From positions 88,605 through 152,604 of the forward strand of contig CM035362.1 in assembly GCA_020137815.1 (NCBI GenBank): DNA of 64,000 nt, given 5' to 3'. Each line of letters begins with the position of its first letter. Within the stretch, counting starts at the first letter, position 1. The notes below the pieces were generated by a model, which ran no database searches, was not told where the DNA came from, and saw only the letters and a list, made by a program, of their open reading frames with translations. This document shows positions 30,770-42,519 of this stretch, one piece after another. The position numbers and the translations under genes are program-made. The stretch is from Hormiphora californensis. Lineage: Eukaryota; Ctenophora; Tentaculata; Cydippida; Pleurobrachiidae.

Positions 30770-32950
30770 CACATCACAGAAGAGGAAGCTGAGATAAGCG
30801 ACCTCAGCTTTACGAAGGAGGACATAGAGCGGGCACTCAAGGAACTCAATACAAACCGAACTCAGCGGCCCCTCCTGGTGATATCCCGTCCATCATTCTG
30901 AAGAACTGCCGCCAAACCTTGTCCTATCCAATATGGGTTATATGGCAGTCCTCATTTCAGTCTGGTACTATACCCTCCGTTATGAGATCAATACCTGGTA
31001 ACTATAGGCCGGTATCTCTTACTTCTCATCTTTCGAAAACCTTTGAAAGAATTGTAAGGGATCACCTAACGGAGTTCCTAGAGAGGGCAGAGCTGCACTG
31101 TAACGGTCAACATGGATTCAGGAAAGGGAGAAGTACGATGACCCATCTTCTCGCCCATATCGATAGAGTTCTCAAACATCTGACGGACAACAACGAAGTC
31201 GATGTGCTTTACCTAGATTTCCAAAAAGCATTCGACTGAGTTGATATTGGGGTCTTACTGAGAAAGTTACAGAAGTATGGGGTGAGAGGAAAACTACTTG
31301 CTTGGATAAAGGAATTCCTCACCAATAGGAAGCAAGCAGTACTAGTCGATGGTGAGCAGTCGCGGTGGGAATGGGTCATAAGCAGTGTGATCCAGGGAAG
31401 CGTGCTGGGACCTATCTTGTTTATTTTCTACGTAATTGACTTGAAGGAGTCTTTGTCAAGTGCCGACGCCTTGTCTTTTGCGGACGACACGAAACTCATA
31501 CAAGTAATACGGACACTACTTGCCCAGGCTGAACTTCAAAAGGACCTAGGAAGTGTGACTCAGTGGTCAATAGGGTGTGCTAAGTGAAAATTTTGTCGAC
31601 TTGGCCAAAAGGTTAAGAGTAGATATGAAACTATGGACAATTGTCTACTACATCCTGAAAACGGAATTGGGATAGTGTATGTCAATTACGTGGGCCAGGC
31701 GATTAAAAAAGTTTACTTTTTTACCGAAAAAAGGAAAATATGTGTGTTTTACACCAGTGTTTGGCATGTTCTTGATATCAACTTTTTATGGTCAGGGTCG
31801 TGTTCAGCGGTTTGATACCGATCAGAATGGATGTGTATCATGAAAGTTAGCCAAAGGTCATTTTTGACCTGAAAATGTTCATTTTGGACCAAAAATGTTC
31901 ATTTTTGACTAAAAATGTTCATTTTGGCCATTTTCTTCAATTTTGAGAGCTTTTTCATGAACGGGATCGTGTTCAGCAGGTCAAAAGTAGTCGGTTACAA
32001 CCGGAATTTGGTTTCCGACAAATAAAATCTCAAAAAGTTAAAATTCGTCTCAACTAATACTGCAAAGTAGGAAAATTTGCAAGAAAAAAAGATGAAAAAA
32101 AAATAAAATTTTCATTATAAAATGGAGTTCTGAAGGTGCAGACTGGAAATAATGGTTGTACTGGTTCTCATGAGGCGATTCATATGTGTGGTTTTTTCGA
32201 AATAACGCCCCAAAAAACATTTTTTGATATGAATATGCCCATATATGGGCATACATCGGCCCACGTAATTGGGCCAGGGTAGGACTAAAATTTTTTTACC
32301 AAATGTTTTAGAATGATCGTAGGAACTCATTCTAGGGGTAAACTTTGTGAAAATTGGATTTGATTTATGAGTTGGGAAAAATAGCACACCCTAGTGGTCA
32401 ATCAACAACAACATGAAACTCCATGAAGATAAGTTTCAACTGATCAACTGTTCGCTTGGTAGGTCAAAGCTGTTGAGAGAACTACCCTTCACTGCAGAAA
32501 CTTTATCCTATGTTACAATGGGAGGAACCGAGGTCGATCCAGAGCAGCATGTAAAAGACCTGGGGGTCTGGCTATCTGCAGATGGTACATGGACTCATCA
32601 TATTGGCGATATTGTGAGGAGAGCTAACATGATCTCAGGGTGGATATTCTGTGCATTCAGGAGTAGGTCAGCAGAAGTACTACTAACCTTGTATAGGCAT
32701 TACCCATACTAGAATACTGTTGCCTGGTCTGGAATCCAACCAAAATCGGAGATATTCAAGCGGTGGAAAACGTCCAACGGGCGTTCACCCTGAAGATCCA
32801 AGGGATGAAGGATCTGGACTACTGGCAGCGTCTTGAGGCGCTTGACCTCATGTCCCTTCAGAGGAGACGCCAAAGGTATGAGTTAATCCACGTCCAGACG
32901 GGTCGGTTACGAGTACAGGCGAAAACCCAGAAATATAGGGATCCCTAAAA
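30770..32950 (+). pseudogene. broken non-LTR retrotransposon reverse transcriptase (CR1/jockey-like)
   Basis: Reverse-transcriptase segments in order: NYRPVSLTSHLSKTFERIVR, QHGFRKGRSTMTHLL, VLYLDFQKAFD, SVLGPILFIFYVIDL and FADDTKLI. Thumb and C-terminal segments follow after 32402: HVKDLGVWLSADGTWTHH and ENVQRAFTLKIQGM. An in-frame TGA follows QKAFD, and other frame breaks follow (32710, 32946). The reading frame is split between 31570 and 32394 by an inserted element. The endonuclease part is missing, so this is a 5'-truncated dead copy. Confidence 0.88.
31571..32393. mobile_element. 823-bp hAT-like non-autonomous element inside the LINE
   Basis: TIRs TAGGGTGTGCTA and TAGCACACCCTA; 8-bp target duplication gtggtcaa at 31563-31570 and 32394-32401. 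Removing element plus one duplication joins the reverse-transcriptase frame without a break (…TQWS then INNNMK…). The 8-bp duplication and TIR form suit hAT elements. The interior has repeated aaaatgttcattttgg and no transposase frame. Confidence 0.9.
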
Positions 32951-33609
32951 AAGTTCAGTATGAGGCCCCTCGGAAATGTTCAAGTCATGCACAATAATAA
33001 TAATAATAATAATATCGAATATTTATATCCCGCTATAATGCGTTAAATATGCTAGTTCACTACTCGTTTGAACTAGAACTAAAAGATATACTTAAAGAAC
33101 ATCGAGATTACTGTTAAAACTAACACCGCGTCTATAGCGGCCTTCTCAGAGCCAGAGAAATGCCATTTAAGCTATTTTGATAACAAGAAATAAAAATGAA
33201 GAAAGAAAGTTTAATCAGTAGAAGTAGTATAAAAAACATATGTGATAGTATTAAAAAAATAAAGAAAGATAGATAATTGTAATATTGTTAATAAGTCAGA
33301 ATTAAGATGGAGCTAAGTTTAAAACAGTGTGAGGGAAGTGGAAGTGTGAGGGAAGTGGAAAAAGTTGAAAATGGTGAGTAAGGTGGATGAAGTGGAAAGG
33401 CAGTTTCTAAGGTTAAAAATTAAGGCGAGTACAATCAAATAGATGATAACAGCTAGGTAGCTTGAGTCAGATTGAATAATACAGAGCGTTGATTGGAACA
33501 ACATATTAATTGGATAATTAAAAAGAATAAATTAGTTGATTAAAAAGAATAAGTTAGAACTTAGAATAAGTTGTAGCGTTATAAATAATGAAGTGATGTG
33601 ATTGTGATC
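32951..33609. other. no gene; (AAT)n tract
   Basis: An (AAT)n run at about 32993-33014 and AT-rich sequence up to the 3' end of the next LINE. Confidence 0.5.
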
Positions 33610-33639
33610 GTTTATGTCTTGTCTTTAGCTTGTCTTGTC

Positions 33640-33645
33640 TTTATT
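33640..33645 (-). terminator. polyadenylation signal of the CR1-type LINE
   Basis: AATAAA on the minus strand, about 43 bases after the ORF2 stop codon, followed by (ACAAG)-type short repeats (33610-33639) that may be the 3' end of the element. Confidence 0.55.
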
Positions 33646-33687
33646 AGCACATATATAGTCAGCTCAAGGCCCCTGAGTTAGAAGGTA

Positions 33688-36600
33688 CTAAGGGCAGGAG
33701 GGATTAAGAATCTTGGTCTTAGTCGTATGTGGCTGAGTCACTGCTTTATTATCTGGATAGGCAACGGTGAAAAGATGGGACTTCAACATTTTCTTAAAAG
33801 TTTCAAGGGATGTTGCTTCTCTTAGATTCTTTGGTAGTTTGTTCCATAATTTAGGGCCGCAAACGCTGAACGCCTTCTGAGTGGTAAGATATTTGGTGTC
33901 ATGGCGTTTTTCTAATAGGGTCATGTCCTCATCGAGACGTACTTTTCTAGACTTTGGCTGTCTGCGTGTAATCATGTCCGAAAGATACTCAGGCACAAGT
34001 CCATGTAGACATTTGTAGACCAAGAGGCAAATTTTGAACTGAATTCTTTGCTCAACTGGAAGGAAATGGAGTTTCTTCCGCATTTCAGTAACTCCTCGTC
34101 TCCCCTTTGATCCATACACGAATCTAACTGCACTGTTCTGTACCTTTTGTAGACGTTGCAAATCTCGTTTGGAGAGTCCTATGAGTAGTCCATTTCCAAA
34201 GTCAAGCCTTGAATGAACGAGTTGATGAACAAGTTGAGTCTTTAGCTGTATAGAGAGTCCCTTTCTGATCCTCCATAGGTTTGCAAGCTGGCTCCAGCAG
34301 GACTGGATAACCCGTGATACATGTGATGACATCGTGAGAGTCTGATCAAACCAAATACCTAAATTTCGAGCATCTGTGGATGGTTCGGTAGAGTTGTTGT
34401 CACTTTTTTGCAGGAAGATCGACGTTGGATTAGGCGTCTTATCTGATTTATTATTGATAATTACTAATTCAGTTTTGCCTGCATTAAGTTTTAGATAGTT
34501 AGTGTTCATCCACCATTTGATGTGCTCAAGGCAATTTTGAACATTCTCGAAAATGATCTTCTCGTTAGTTGGATCAAAACTGATATACAATTGTGTATCG
34601 TCGGCGTACATATGCACTTGTAGCCCATAGACACCTGCAATGTCTTGAATCTCTCGTGTATACATAATAAAGAGGATGGGACCCAGGATCGATCCCTGAG
34701 GGACCCCTATCTCGATTTCAATCGAAGGAGACCTCTCATCCCCAATACTTACTGAAGATGTTCTGCCATTCAAATAGGATCGAAACCACTCCAATGCAGT
34801 ATGTTTGATGCCATAGTGGTTATACAACTTATCTAACAAGGTGGCATGCTTTACAGTATCAAAAGCAGCACTTAAATCAAGCAACAGTAGAATGACTTTT
34901 GTTTTGCTGTCCAAGAGAAGAAGGATGTCATTGAAGATCTTTAGTGTCGCTGTTTCACACGAGTGGTACTTTCGGTAGGCTGATTGCTTAGTGGGTAAGA
35001 GCTTATTTGCCTCTAAGTATTCGACCAGCTGTACAGATACACATTTTTCAACAACTTTTGAAATAAAGCTAAGATTGCTTATCGGCCTATAACTGTTTAG
35101 CTCCTCAGAATCCAGGTCCTTACCCTTAAATGACGGTCGAATGATGGCTTCTTTGAAGACTGATGGAAATATACCCTTTGTGAGGCTGTCGTTGACAATC
35201 CGAGAAATGACAGGAGTGAGCTCAGGGAGTCCGTCGTTAACCATACTTGAAGGCATTGGATCCAAAGAACAATGCTTCTTGTTCATATCACGGATGATTC
35301 TGACCAGTTCCTCATCAGTCACTGGTCTAAATTTGGAGAGCGTCGACGTGCAAATTTTTGGCGTAGGCTGTATTTTAGGAGTTGGGACATTTTCAGCTTC
35401 AATCACAGAGTATATTTTCGATACCTTTGTTTTAAAGAACTCGTTAAACCTCGTCGTCAGTGGCATCGTTTCCTTTTTTGATGGCAGTGTTGAAGGTATT
35501 TTTTCTTTTCCAAGTAAGCTGTTAACTACTCTATGGGTAGATTTCGGATCACCTTTCACTCGATCGAGTTTCTTACTGACGAAACTGGCTCGAGCGTTGT
35601 TGAGAACTTTGGATGCAAATTTGCAGGTACTTTTCCAACAGTGATATTTTGGAGCAAGCTTCTTTGGGTTTGTTTTCGTTAGACGAGCACGTTTCCAGCG
35701 TCGCTCAGCTCCTCTGCGTACTCGTCGTGCATTTTGACAAGCTGGTGTTCTGATCCATTGGGGCTGGTCTGGGTTCTTTATTTTCTTTTCTTCCTCGGGT
35801 GCAATTTCATCAGTTATTGACTTTAGAGTTGTGTTGTATAGACGAACACATTCTCCTTGGTCGGAAGGTAGCGTTTCAGCAAGCTTGGAGCCTCGAATGA
35901 GTTCACGAAGATCCTCTGGTTCAACTCCTTTGAAATTTCTGCATTTCATCATTACCTCATCCTCCTTTCTTTTAAGCAGTATACCGGCCCTGCATTTTAC
36001 TAAATAATGATCTGGAGCTGGGGGCACAGGATAGGATTCAATCTCAGTTATTTCGATACCATCTGGCAAACTATCAAATAAATTTGGAATATGCTCTTCA
36101 CTGGTTTCATCAGGTTTACCGCAGAACGGGGCACCAATGGGGTCAGATAGCGAAACAGTATTCTTGTCTTGGGTAAGGATAAGATCTAGTGTGCCTCCTT
36201 TGATGTGGGTCGGACCAGTTACTTTATTTTTCCATCCGAACTGGTTCAGAAGTTCATTGAATTTTCGAGCTTGGGGGTCCTGGTTGTCCTCGACATGAAT
36301 ATTAAAGTCTCCGCATATTAGACAGCGCTCTTTCCTCTCTGCTAATTTCAGAAACAGATCCTCTAGTTCATCTAGAAACGCTGTAAAATTGCCCGAAGTG
36401 CCAGGCCGGTACACGACAACTATCCTGGTGTTAGTAGGTTCTTTGAGGAGAACCTCAAGGCATTCAAACTGCTTAAACTTGTGACAATACTTACTTGTTT
36501 TCGTCCTCCTTCTGGTAACTAAAGCTACACCACCTCCTCTACCTACACGTGGATGTGATACTATGTTGAAACCTGCTTCTTTGAAAAGAGCACAGAGAGC

Positions 36601-36777
36601 ACCATCGTCCTTTTTCATCCATGTTTCAGTGAGTGCGAAAGTATCCAAGTCTTCATCTACAGCGAGTTCCAGGATGTCAATCGCTTTATTCCTCAGTGAA
36701 AAGCAATTCAGGAGACCAAAATTCAGCCATCTGGATACAATTAGTTTTTTGACAGGTACTGGAGACGGATGGGACAC
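33688..36777 (-). CDS. non-LTR retrotransposon ORF2: endonuclease plus reverse transcriptase (CR1-type)
   Basis: A single uninterrupted 1,029-residue frame. An apurinic/apyrimidinic-type endonuclease occupies about residues 15-260 (LNCFSLRNK, ALTETW, RGGGVALV, CGDFNIH, PDHYLV). The reverse transcriptase lies at about 500-760 (SYRPISNLSFISKVVEKCV, LLDLSAAFDTV, GVPQGSILGPILFIMY, MYADDTQLY). A C-terminal region ends PKLWNKLPKNLR. The protein would nick target DNA and reverse-transcribe the element RNA in the nucleus. It overlaps ORF1 by 37 bases in another frame, a typical bicistronic layout. The intact frame suggests recent insertion. The CR1/L2 group call is from motif style, not a phylogeny. 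Confidence 0.93.
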   Translation of the reverse strand: MSHPSPVPVKKLIVSRWLNFGLLNCFSLRNKAIDILELAVDEDLDTFALTETWMKKDDGALCALFKEAGFNIVSHPRVGRGGGVALVTRRRTKTSKYCHKFKQFECLEVLLKEPTNTRIVVVYRPGTSGNFTAFLDELEDLFLKLAERKERCLICGDFNIHVEDNQDPQARKFNELLNQFGWKNKVTGPTHIKGGTLDLILTQDKNTVSLSDPIGAPFCGKPDETSEEHIPNLFDSLPDGIEITEIESYPVPPAPDHYLVKCRAGILLKRKEDEVMMKCRNFKGVEPEDLRELIRGSKLAETLPSDQGECVRLYNTTLKSITDEIAPEEEKKIKNPDQPQWIRTPACQNARRVRRGAERRWKRARLTKTNPKKLAPKYHCWKSTCKFASKVLNNARASFVSKKLDRVKGDPKSTHRVVNSLLGKEKIPSTLPSKKETMPLTTRFNEFFKTKVSKIYSVIEAENVPTPKIQPTPKICTSTLSKFRPVTDEELVRIIRDMNKKHCSLDPMPSSMVNDGLPELTPVISRIVNDSLTKGIFPSVFKEAIIRPSFKGKDLDSEELNSYRPISNLSFISKVVEKCVSVQLVEYLEANKLLPTKQSAYRKYHSCETATLKIFNDILLLLDSKTKVILLLLDLSAAFDTVKHATLLDKLYNHYGIKHTALEWFRSYLNGRTSSVSIGDERSPSIEIEIGVPQGSILGPILFIMYTREIQDIAGVYGLQVHMYADDTQLYISFDPTNEKIIFENVQNCLEHIKWWMNTNYLKLNAGKTELVIINNKSDKTPNPTSIFLQKSDNNSTEPSTDARNLGIWFDQTLTMSSHVSRVIQSCWSQLANLWRIRKGLSIQLKTQLVHQLVHSRLDFGNGLLIGLSKRDLQRLQKVQNSAVRFVYGSKGRRGVTEMRKKLHFLPVEQRIQFKICLLVYKCLHGLVPEYLSDMITRRQPKSRKVRLDEDMTLLEKRHDTKYLTTQKAFSVCGPKLWNKLPKNLREATSLETFKKMLKSHLFTVAYPDNKAVTQPHTTKTKILNPSCP

Positions 36778-37205
36778 TGTGGATCAGCTGCGTTATGAGT
36801 ATGAGCAAATGAATGAATGGATGGGTGTCGTGATTTAGCACAATTCGAACATTTAAAGGCAGAATAATTTTTCTTGTTAGGGCATTCTCTGGCTACGTGT
36901 TTCTCTGAACAACGGAAACAGGTCGGGTCACTCGCTTTACACTCACTTGCATAATGTCCGAAGCCTTGACACTTGAAACACTGTTTTACATACACTCTCT
37001 CTTCTACAAAACAGTTGTAGTTACCAACGTGAATAGAGCCACTGCTAAGAATCAGATCACCAATAGGTTTGCTGACCTTCAACCCAATAGTGGCTTCATT
37101 CTCATTTCGACTGTACCTCTGAAACGACACAACAGACATCTTCTCTCCTCTTTCCAACAACTCGGCAACTCTTGGGTTTAGCTCACAAATAGAATCTAAT
37201 ATCAT
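36741..37205 (-). CDS. retrotransposon ORF1, zinc-knuckle RNA-binding protein (3' part)
   Basis: The 154-residue C-terminal part contains CFKCQGFGHYASEC (CX2CX4HX4C), then CFRCSEKHVAREC, then a third Cys/His cluster starting CSNCAKSRH. This is the usual nucleic-acid-binding gag-like ORF1 of CR1-type elements. Upstream the protein continues to at least about 37440 (KLSIRGADVSFIPKH, then NVNVGVKKFGHEALK, then GSVQYWFKTADEM) but only by changing frame twice, once at an A-run near 37278. These shifts may be decay or read error, because indel-rich sequence begins here. Confidence 0.8.
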   Translation of the reverse strand: MILDSICELNPRVAELLERGEKMSVVSFQRYSRNENEATIGLKVSKPIGDLILSSGSIHVGNYNCFVEERVYVKQCFKCQGFGHYASECKASDPTCFRCSEKHVARECPNKKNYSAFKCSNCAKSRHPSIHSFAHTHNAADPQCPIRLQYLSKN

Positions 37206-39227
37206 TGTATCCGTCTCATCCCTGTCAGTAATATGCTTAGGAATAAAAGAAACATCAGCACCTCGAATAGATAATTTTTTAAGGCCTCATGTCCAAACTT
37301 TTTCACACCAACATTCACATTTTCAGATGCAACCTTTGTTGCTGCCTTGTCATTTCGTCAGCAGTTTTGAACCAATACTGTACTGATCCGTCTTTCTGGT
37401 TCTTCTTATACTCGGTGGGAATCTGGCAGTACATCATTACACTGTTGCATCGTCGCAGTTCTCCCAGATATATAGACTAGCCGTGCACTACTGACCCAAA
37501 TATGAGCTTCAGAATAGGACACAGATAGGGGACACATTTGTTTGTCCATCAGCGGCTGCAATGGCTCTATGTGTTTGGCAATCGGTAGAAACGGTTGAGT
37601 TCATAATAGTTGCGATTTTGTTCCTCAAAACTTCCCTAGCATTGATTGTCAAATGTCGCCAGTGTATTTCCTCAAGAATCCTCGTGTGTTAGAGGGGATG
37701 GCTCATCGTCTTGTATTACGGCAGGACAGAACCAAGCCAGACCCTCGTTCTGGTTTATAAGGGCAACCCATTTGTCACATCCCGGTCTTAGGACCGAATG
37801 TTACGGCACGTGATGTAGTGTTCTCCAGTTACGTTGATGGTGCATTGGACGAACGCGTCCAGTTTTGGGTATTACTAGCCTCTTCGGACAGAGTTATATC
37901 CGTTTTTAGGCGCTTTAACAGGACTCCACGCGTTGGGTTGGTCGGAAAGTGCTTGTGAGTTACCTTTACGACATCGGTTACATCCTTTTCCACTATAGGT
38001 CATTCTTTCAGGCTTGCCACTGATCGCTCAGCTTTATTCATCTTCTCTGTGTTCTCATGACTATCGATGTTCAGGGATTTGTGTTTATCTGCACCTTCGG
38101 GGCGGTCCATACAGTTCACATCTCCTCAAATATATTTGTTTAAAGTCAGGGTTGAAAGTTTGAAACTTTACATTTACCTCTGCAGAAACATCTTAGGAAG
38201 ATAGCAATCCCCTCCTTTCCTTCTACCAGGGTATCAGTTGCACTCTGGTGTGGTGGTAAAAAGGGATCTCTGACTAGAGTTTTTTCTGTTGCCAGGAGCT
38301 TGAGTGGATGGGGGAAACATGTGTTTGATTTCAAGATCTCTACTGAGCCCATGACCGTGCTTGTATAGCAACTACCTGCCAGCTAAAAGGGGACGGCAGA
38401 AAGTTTCAATAAAAAGTCCACAATTCATTTCATTGGATTATGTTACATTTCCCAATTCCCGATCAAAAGTGGCCGGTTGGCCTATGCTGAAACCGTGGAA
38501 AAGCGCGCACTTGGGGTCTGGCAGCCGCATGCCACTGGCCTGTTCGTTGACAAAGAAACTGAAAACGCTACGTAAAAAACTTTAAAAAAAACAACTTTGA
38601 TGAAAGCATGCAGAGTTTTAATTTCGTAGCACGGTACGCGCACAAACCAAACAAAGCCGGGATACAGCTTGCAACGCAACCCTCAAAAATTACGCGTCGG
38701 CAGAGATTTTCTCTTATTTTATTATTGGAAAATTATGATGACAATATGTGATTGATGCTCAAACCTTGGTATATTTGGGTTGAGGTCAGTCAAAACAACG
38801 AGTTTATAATAAATCACTGTTGGCTTAAAACTGTGTGTACAAAAGGGAAAATGTATAAAATTCGTTAGAAAAGCTAAAAAAATCCATAAATATCTTTGAG
38901 TGACAAGTGTTACTGAAAAACGAACACAACGGAACCCAAACATTAATTTATACTCCTGCCTCTCAGGAAAGTCCTTCTCAGCTCAAAAGAAAAATTGCTC
39001 AAAAGATCATTGATCCCGATGAACGATTCCGTTTTCTTTCTAAAAAGAATTCAATAGACATTTAGAGGCAACTTTGAGGCATGACTCTCTATCATTTTCC
39101 TTGTTTACTTCTTCTCGACTAGTACTGGGTAGGAACGAATAGGGCATGGCCACTTTGGTCGCAGGAACCTACGGTTCTTACGCACTTGGACTGAAAAAAG
39201 GCACATTGGTGGAATGGTTAACACAGG

Positions 39228-39455
39228 GTAGCGACTCAGTGCTAAATCACGCAAGCGAACTCGAGATTCGGCCGTAGGCCGGAGAACGCAAGATTGGCTG
39301 TGCCTCTCATACTCGTTTATCTAAGTGTTTAGAGGCCGTATTTGGTACGAGGTTGGGGTTAGTAACAGGAGGTTAGGGTTAGCTAATAAGAGTCCTCCTT
39401 GGGTTTAGATAGAGAATAGAGTCCGTTACGCAACTGAAGAGTCCGCCTACCGGTT
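39228..39455. mobile_element. GGTGNGCGGACTC MITE, copy D, indel-rich
   Basis: Starts gggtagcgactcagtgct and ends gagtccgcctacc, flanked by ggttaacac and ggttacacc (a probable 9-bp duplication with an error). The interior follows copy B in order but with about one indel per ten bases. Confidence 0.7.
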
Positions 39456-40759
39456 ACACCAGCACTGGACTGAGTCCATTTTGAACCAGAATTGATTTTT
39501 GGTAGCTTGAATGATCTGTTCAGGCCAAGCTGCTCTGAACCGGTTCTCTCGGGTGCAGAAATTTAGTTGAAAGAAATGAGAATATGGTCTGGGCCAATGC
39601 TCTGGCAAAATGCTGTTTGTTTAGTATTTCAGATATAATTATTTCAATACTATTTCAGAGTTGTCTCATCCCTGAGAGTTCCGTGTTTGACTGTACCCAA
39701 TATCCACATACCCCATTGCCATATTTATGACCGGTACAGGGGTAGGGAGATCCACTCGTTCCATCCCACCTCTAGGAGGGGAGTGAGGGTACTTACTTTG
39801 TTGTACTTGAGAGTTTTAGTGAATCCTCTAGATCCACTAGCCATCCTTTGCATAGAACACCCTACGGCCACCCAATCACGTAAGGAATATTGTTTGCTGC
39901 AGATAAACCAAATCCGATAAGGTGGACGACTCAGAAATGTATCGAGGTGTCTTTGAGTGCAGTCTTGAACGATGTTAGAGGAAACGTAATGATAAACACG
40001 GTGAAGGTAGAGTTTCCCAGCTACTTAGGGGGCCTTCACCGAGAACCTGTTTTCCGTAACGCGTACGAGAGCTGTTTAGTATAAGGTTACTATCAGGGAG
40101 AGGGGGATACACCGCACGGGATTAGGCCTCTTTGGAGAGGTAGGAGTTGAATTTTCTGGAGCCATGGAGCTAGGGCCCGTGAAGAAATATTCAGCATGGA
40201 TAATTGAGTCCTATCGGCTCTCGGCGTCTCTGTAGAGACATTTATCCAAGGTTAAAAGCCGATCTCAGTAGCGGTGCCAGCTGATTCAATCACTTTTTGG
40301 CAACGAAGGGCGCTGAACACTTCAAGAGGCCTAAGTCTGAAACAGGGTAAGGATCCCAGAGAGGACACACATACTAATGGCTTCTGACGAGGGCGTTTGT
40401 AAAGGGGTAAGCATATGTCTTATCCCTGGCCGCGAAACACCTAAGAGCGCCATTGCATCTCTTGCCATCTTCTTGCCCTGGCTAGCCAGATGGAATATGA
40501 TAGAACTACAGAAAGGCCGGATTGAACATGTGAAACCCAGTCCTTGACAATTCCCTTCTCCTCTAACAGCCGCGGTCAGTCATCAGGAGGACGTACTTCC
40601 TCAAATGTTCGATTGAAAGGGAGATGACGAAGGGTAGGATACCGCTTTTCATTGAGGCTTGAGGATGAATAGATCGAATTTATCGGGGTAGTTTCAATGT
40701 TGTTTTGAATGAGGACCATGTTAAAGTAGCATCGAGGTCCTCCGAATGATCAAAAAACG

Positions 40760-41330
40760 GACATCCTGCGGGCAACGATCCTCCTTGCCTAGTCGGGTAT
40801 CGTCAGCAAAGCGATCACACTTTGAAGGATATCGCCAATCGGTCGTTCACAAGAGTGATAAAGATGGGGCCACGAACTGGTCCCTTGGGGGAACCGCTGA
40901 TAGATAGTATATGAGGTCGTGAAACTAGCTCCTTGAAACAGGTAACAGTGGCGTTGACCAGAAAGGAATGATGATATCCAGTCACATAATGGTGGGACAT
41001 CATAAGCATGGAGTTTCTTCAGTAGAAGGTTATGGTCAATGGAATCAAAAGCTTTTTGATAGTCACAGGTCATGGTATCTGTGTACACCTTCTATAAGAC
41101 CTCTATAACGTCACCTAGAGGTCAAGACGTGGTCAACAAACTTCTCCAACTACGTGGAAACCGTGCTGGTGTAGGAAAGCAGGTTTTGTTATTGTCCACA
41201 TATCAACAAATGCTTCCTGACGACGCACTTCAAAGCATTGACAAAGTTGACTGTCAAGAAATAAGCCGATAGTTTCAGGGTCAGAGTGGGACCTTCTTGT
41301 TGCAGAGGGAATACTAGTTGCCCGTTTGAG
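40760..41330 (-). pseudogene. decayed LINE reverse-transcriptase fragment
   Basis: Minus strand reads DYQKAFDSIDHNLLLKKL, then CDWISSFLSGQRH, then FPQGTSSWP in shifting frames, matching reverse-transcriptase motifs around the first catalytic Asp through the PQG box. Frames change several times. Confidence 0.75.
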
Positions 41331-41744
41331 TAGTAACATAGGGACTGTCCTTAATTGCAAGGGACGTTTCCAAATTATTTTGATAGGGGGGTAGCGAGTT
41401 CAACACAGCGAGCTGTTAAGTGAGTTCTATTGAGCGGTATACCATCGGCCAGATCCGGAACTGGGTTTCAGGTCTTTTCAGGACAGTTATGATATCGTCT
41501 GAATGTCAGTCCTGGTACATGTCGGGGGGAAAGGGGACACTGAGGTACTGTGTCCCGGGGAGTACCACTGAGGAAGGCCTTCAGTCTTTAGGATACTGAG
41601 AGGAAGGAGACTTTAGCTGAAGGAGTCTGAACCATCTAGCAAGGGTCGGTGACTGCAGAGCCATCAGGGTCAAAGAGCAGCTTGCTGGATAATCGAGCCG
41701 GTCTAGTTGATTTATGGTGCGTAATTAAAGAAAAACGTTGGATG

Positions 41745-41875
41745 CCATACCCTCCCCCCACTCACCTCTCCCACCCCACTCCATCTTCCTACCTCCCCCC
41801 CACCCCCCCCACCCCGCCCCACCACTCCCCTCACCCCCCATCTCCAACCCCTTCCCCCTCACCCCAACGCTCTTC
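41745..41875. repeat. C-rich low-complexity tract
   Basis: Runs of CCCCAC and CCACCCC words in a Pro/His-coding, non-informative context. Confidence 0.85.
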
Positions 41876-42049
41876 CTTGATGTGTTTAATTAAGACACCT
41901 TCTGTTCCCGAGGACTCAACTTTTTTTCACGATTGCCTGGGCCATATCCCCTCTAAGGGCAACGAGTTTTCTCTGGGTGAACTGAAGAGCAGCGGAGTTG
42001 GAAGTAGGGTAAGGACATGAGAGCAGTATCTTTGCTTTGACCGCGGCGG

Positions 42050-42470
42050 GATAGTGATGGGAGGTTAACCACAAAGGGGAGGGAGAATCCACTAGTTACC
42101 TCACCTAGTCTGGAGGGGGAGTGAGGGGAGGGGAGTGAGGGGGGAGTGATGGAGTATCACCAGGGGGAGGGAGATCCACTTTTGTACCCTCACTAGTGGA
42201 GGGTAGTCCGACGTTTGAGGGAGTGAGGGTGGAGTGTGTATGTGGGTACAACAGGGGGATGGGTTTATTTTATCCGACTAGTTACTCACCTATGGAGGGA
42301 GGTGGAGTGAGGGGAGGGGAGTGAGGAGGAACAGGGTGAGTGGGGGTACACCGGGGGATGGGAGAGCCACTTGTTACACTCACTATGGAGGGGGGGAGGG
42401 GGGAGGGGACGGTCTGAGGTGGGAGTGATGGGAGGTACAACAGACGGGTAGGGGAGACCCCACTTGATTA
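42050..42470. repeat. degenerate ~100-bp tandem repeat, G-rich
   Basis: Recurrent words ggaggtacaacaggggga, gagatccactt, gttaccctcac and ggaggggagtgaggg at about 100-bp spacing, with many indels. A related single copy is at 39735-39795. Confidence 0.7.
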
Positions 42471-42519
42471 CCGTTCAAGTACAACCTATTTTCGTTTATG
42501 TTTTTGGTTTATTCGGTTC

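Noticed and set aside
30919-32948. Functional retrotransposon gene
   Set aside because: In-frame TGA after QKAFD, insertion of an 823-bp element, missing endonuclease and later frame breaks.
35141-35644. 167-residue plus-strand frame
   Set aside because: Antisense shadow of the LINE ORF2.
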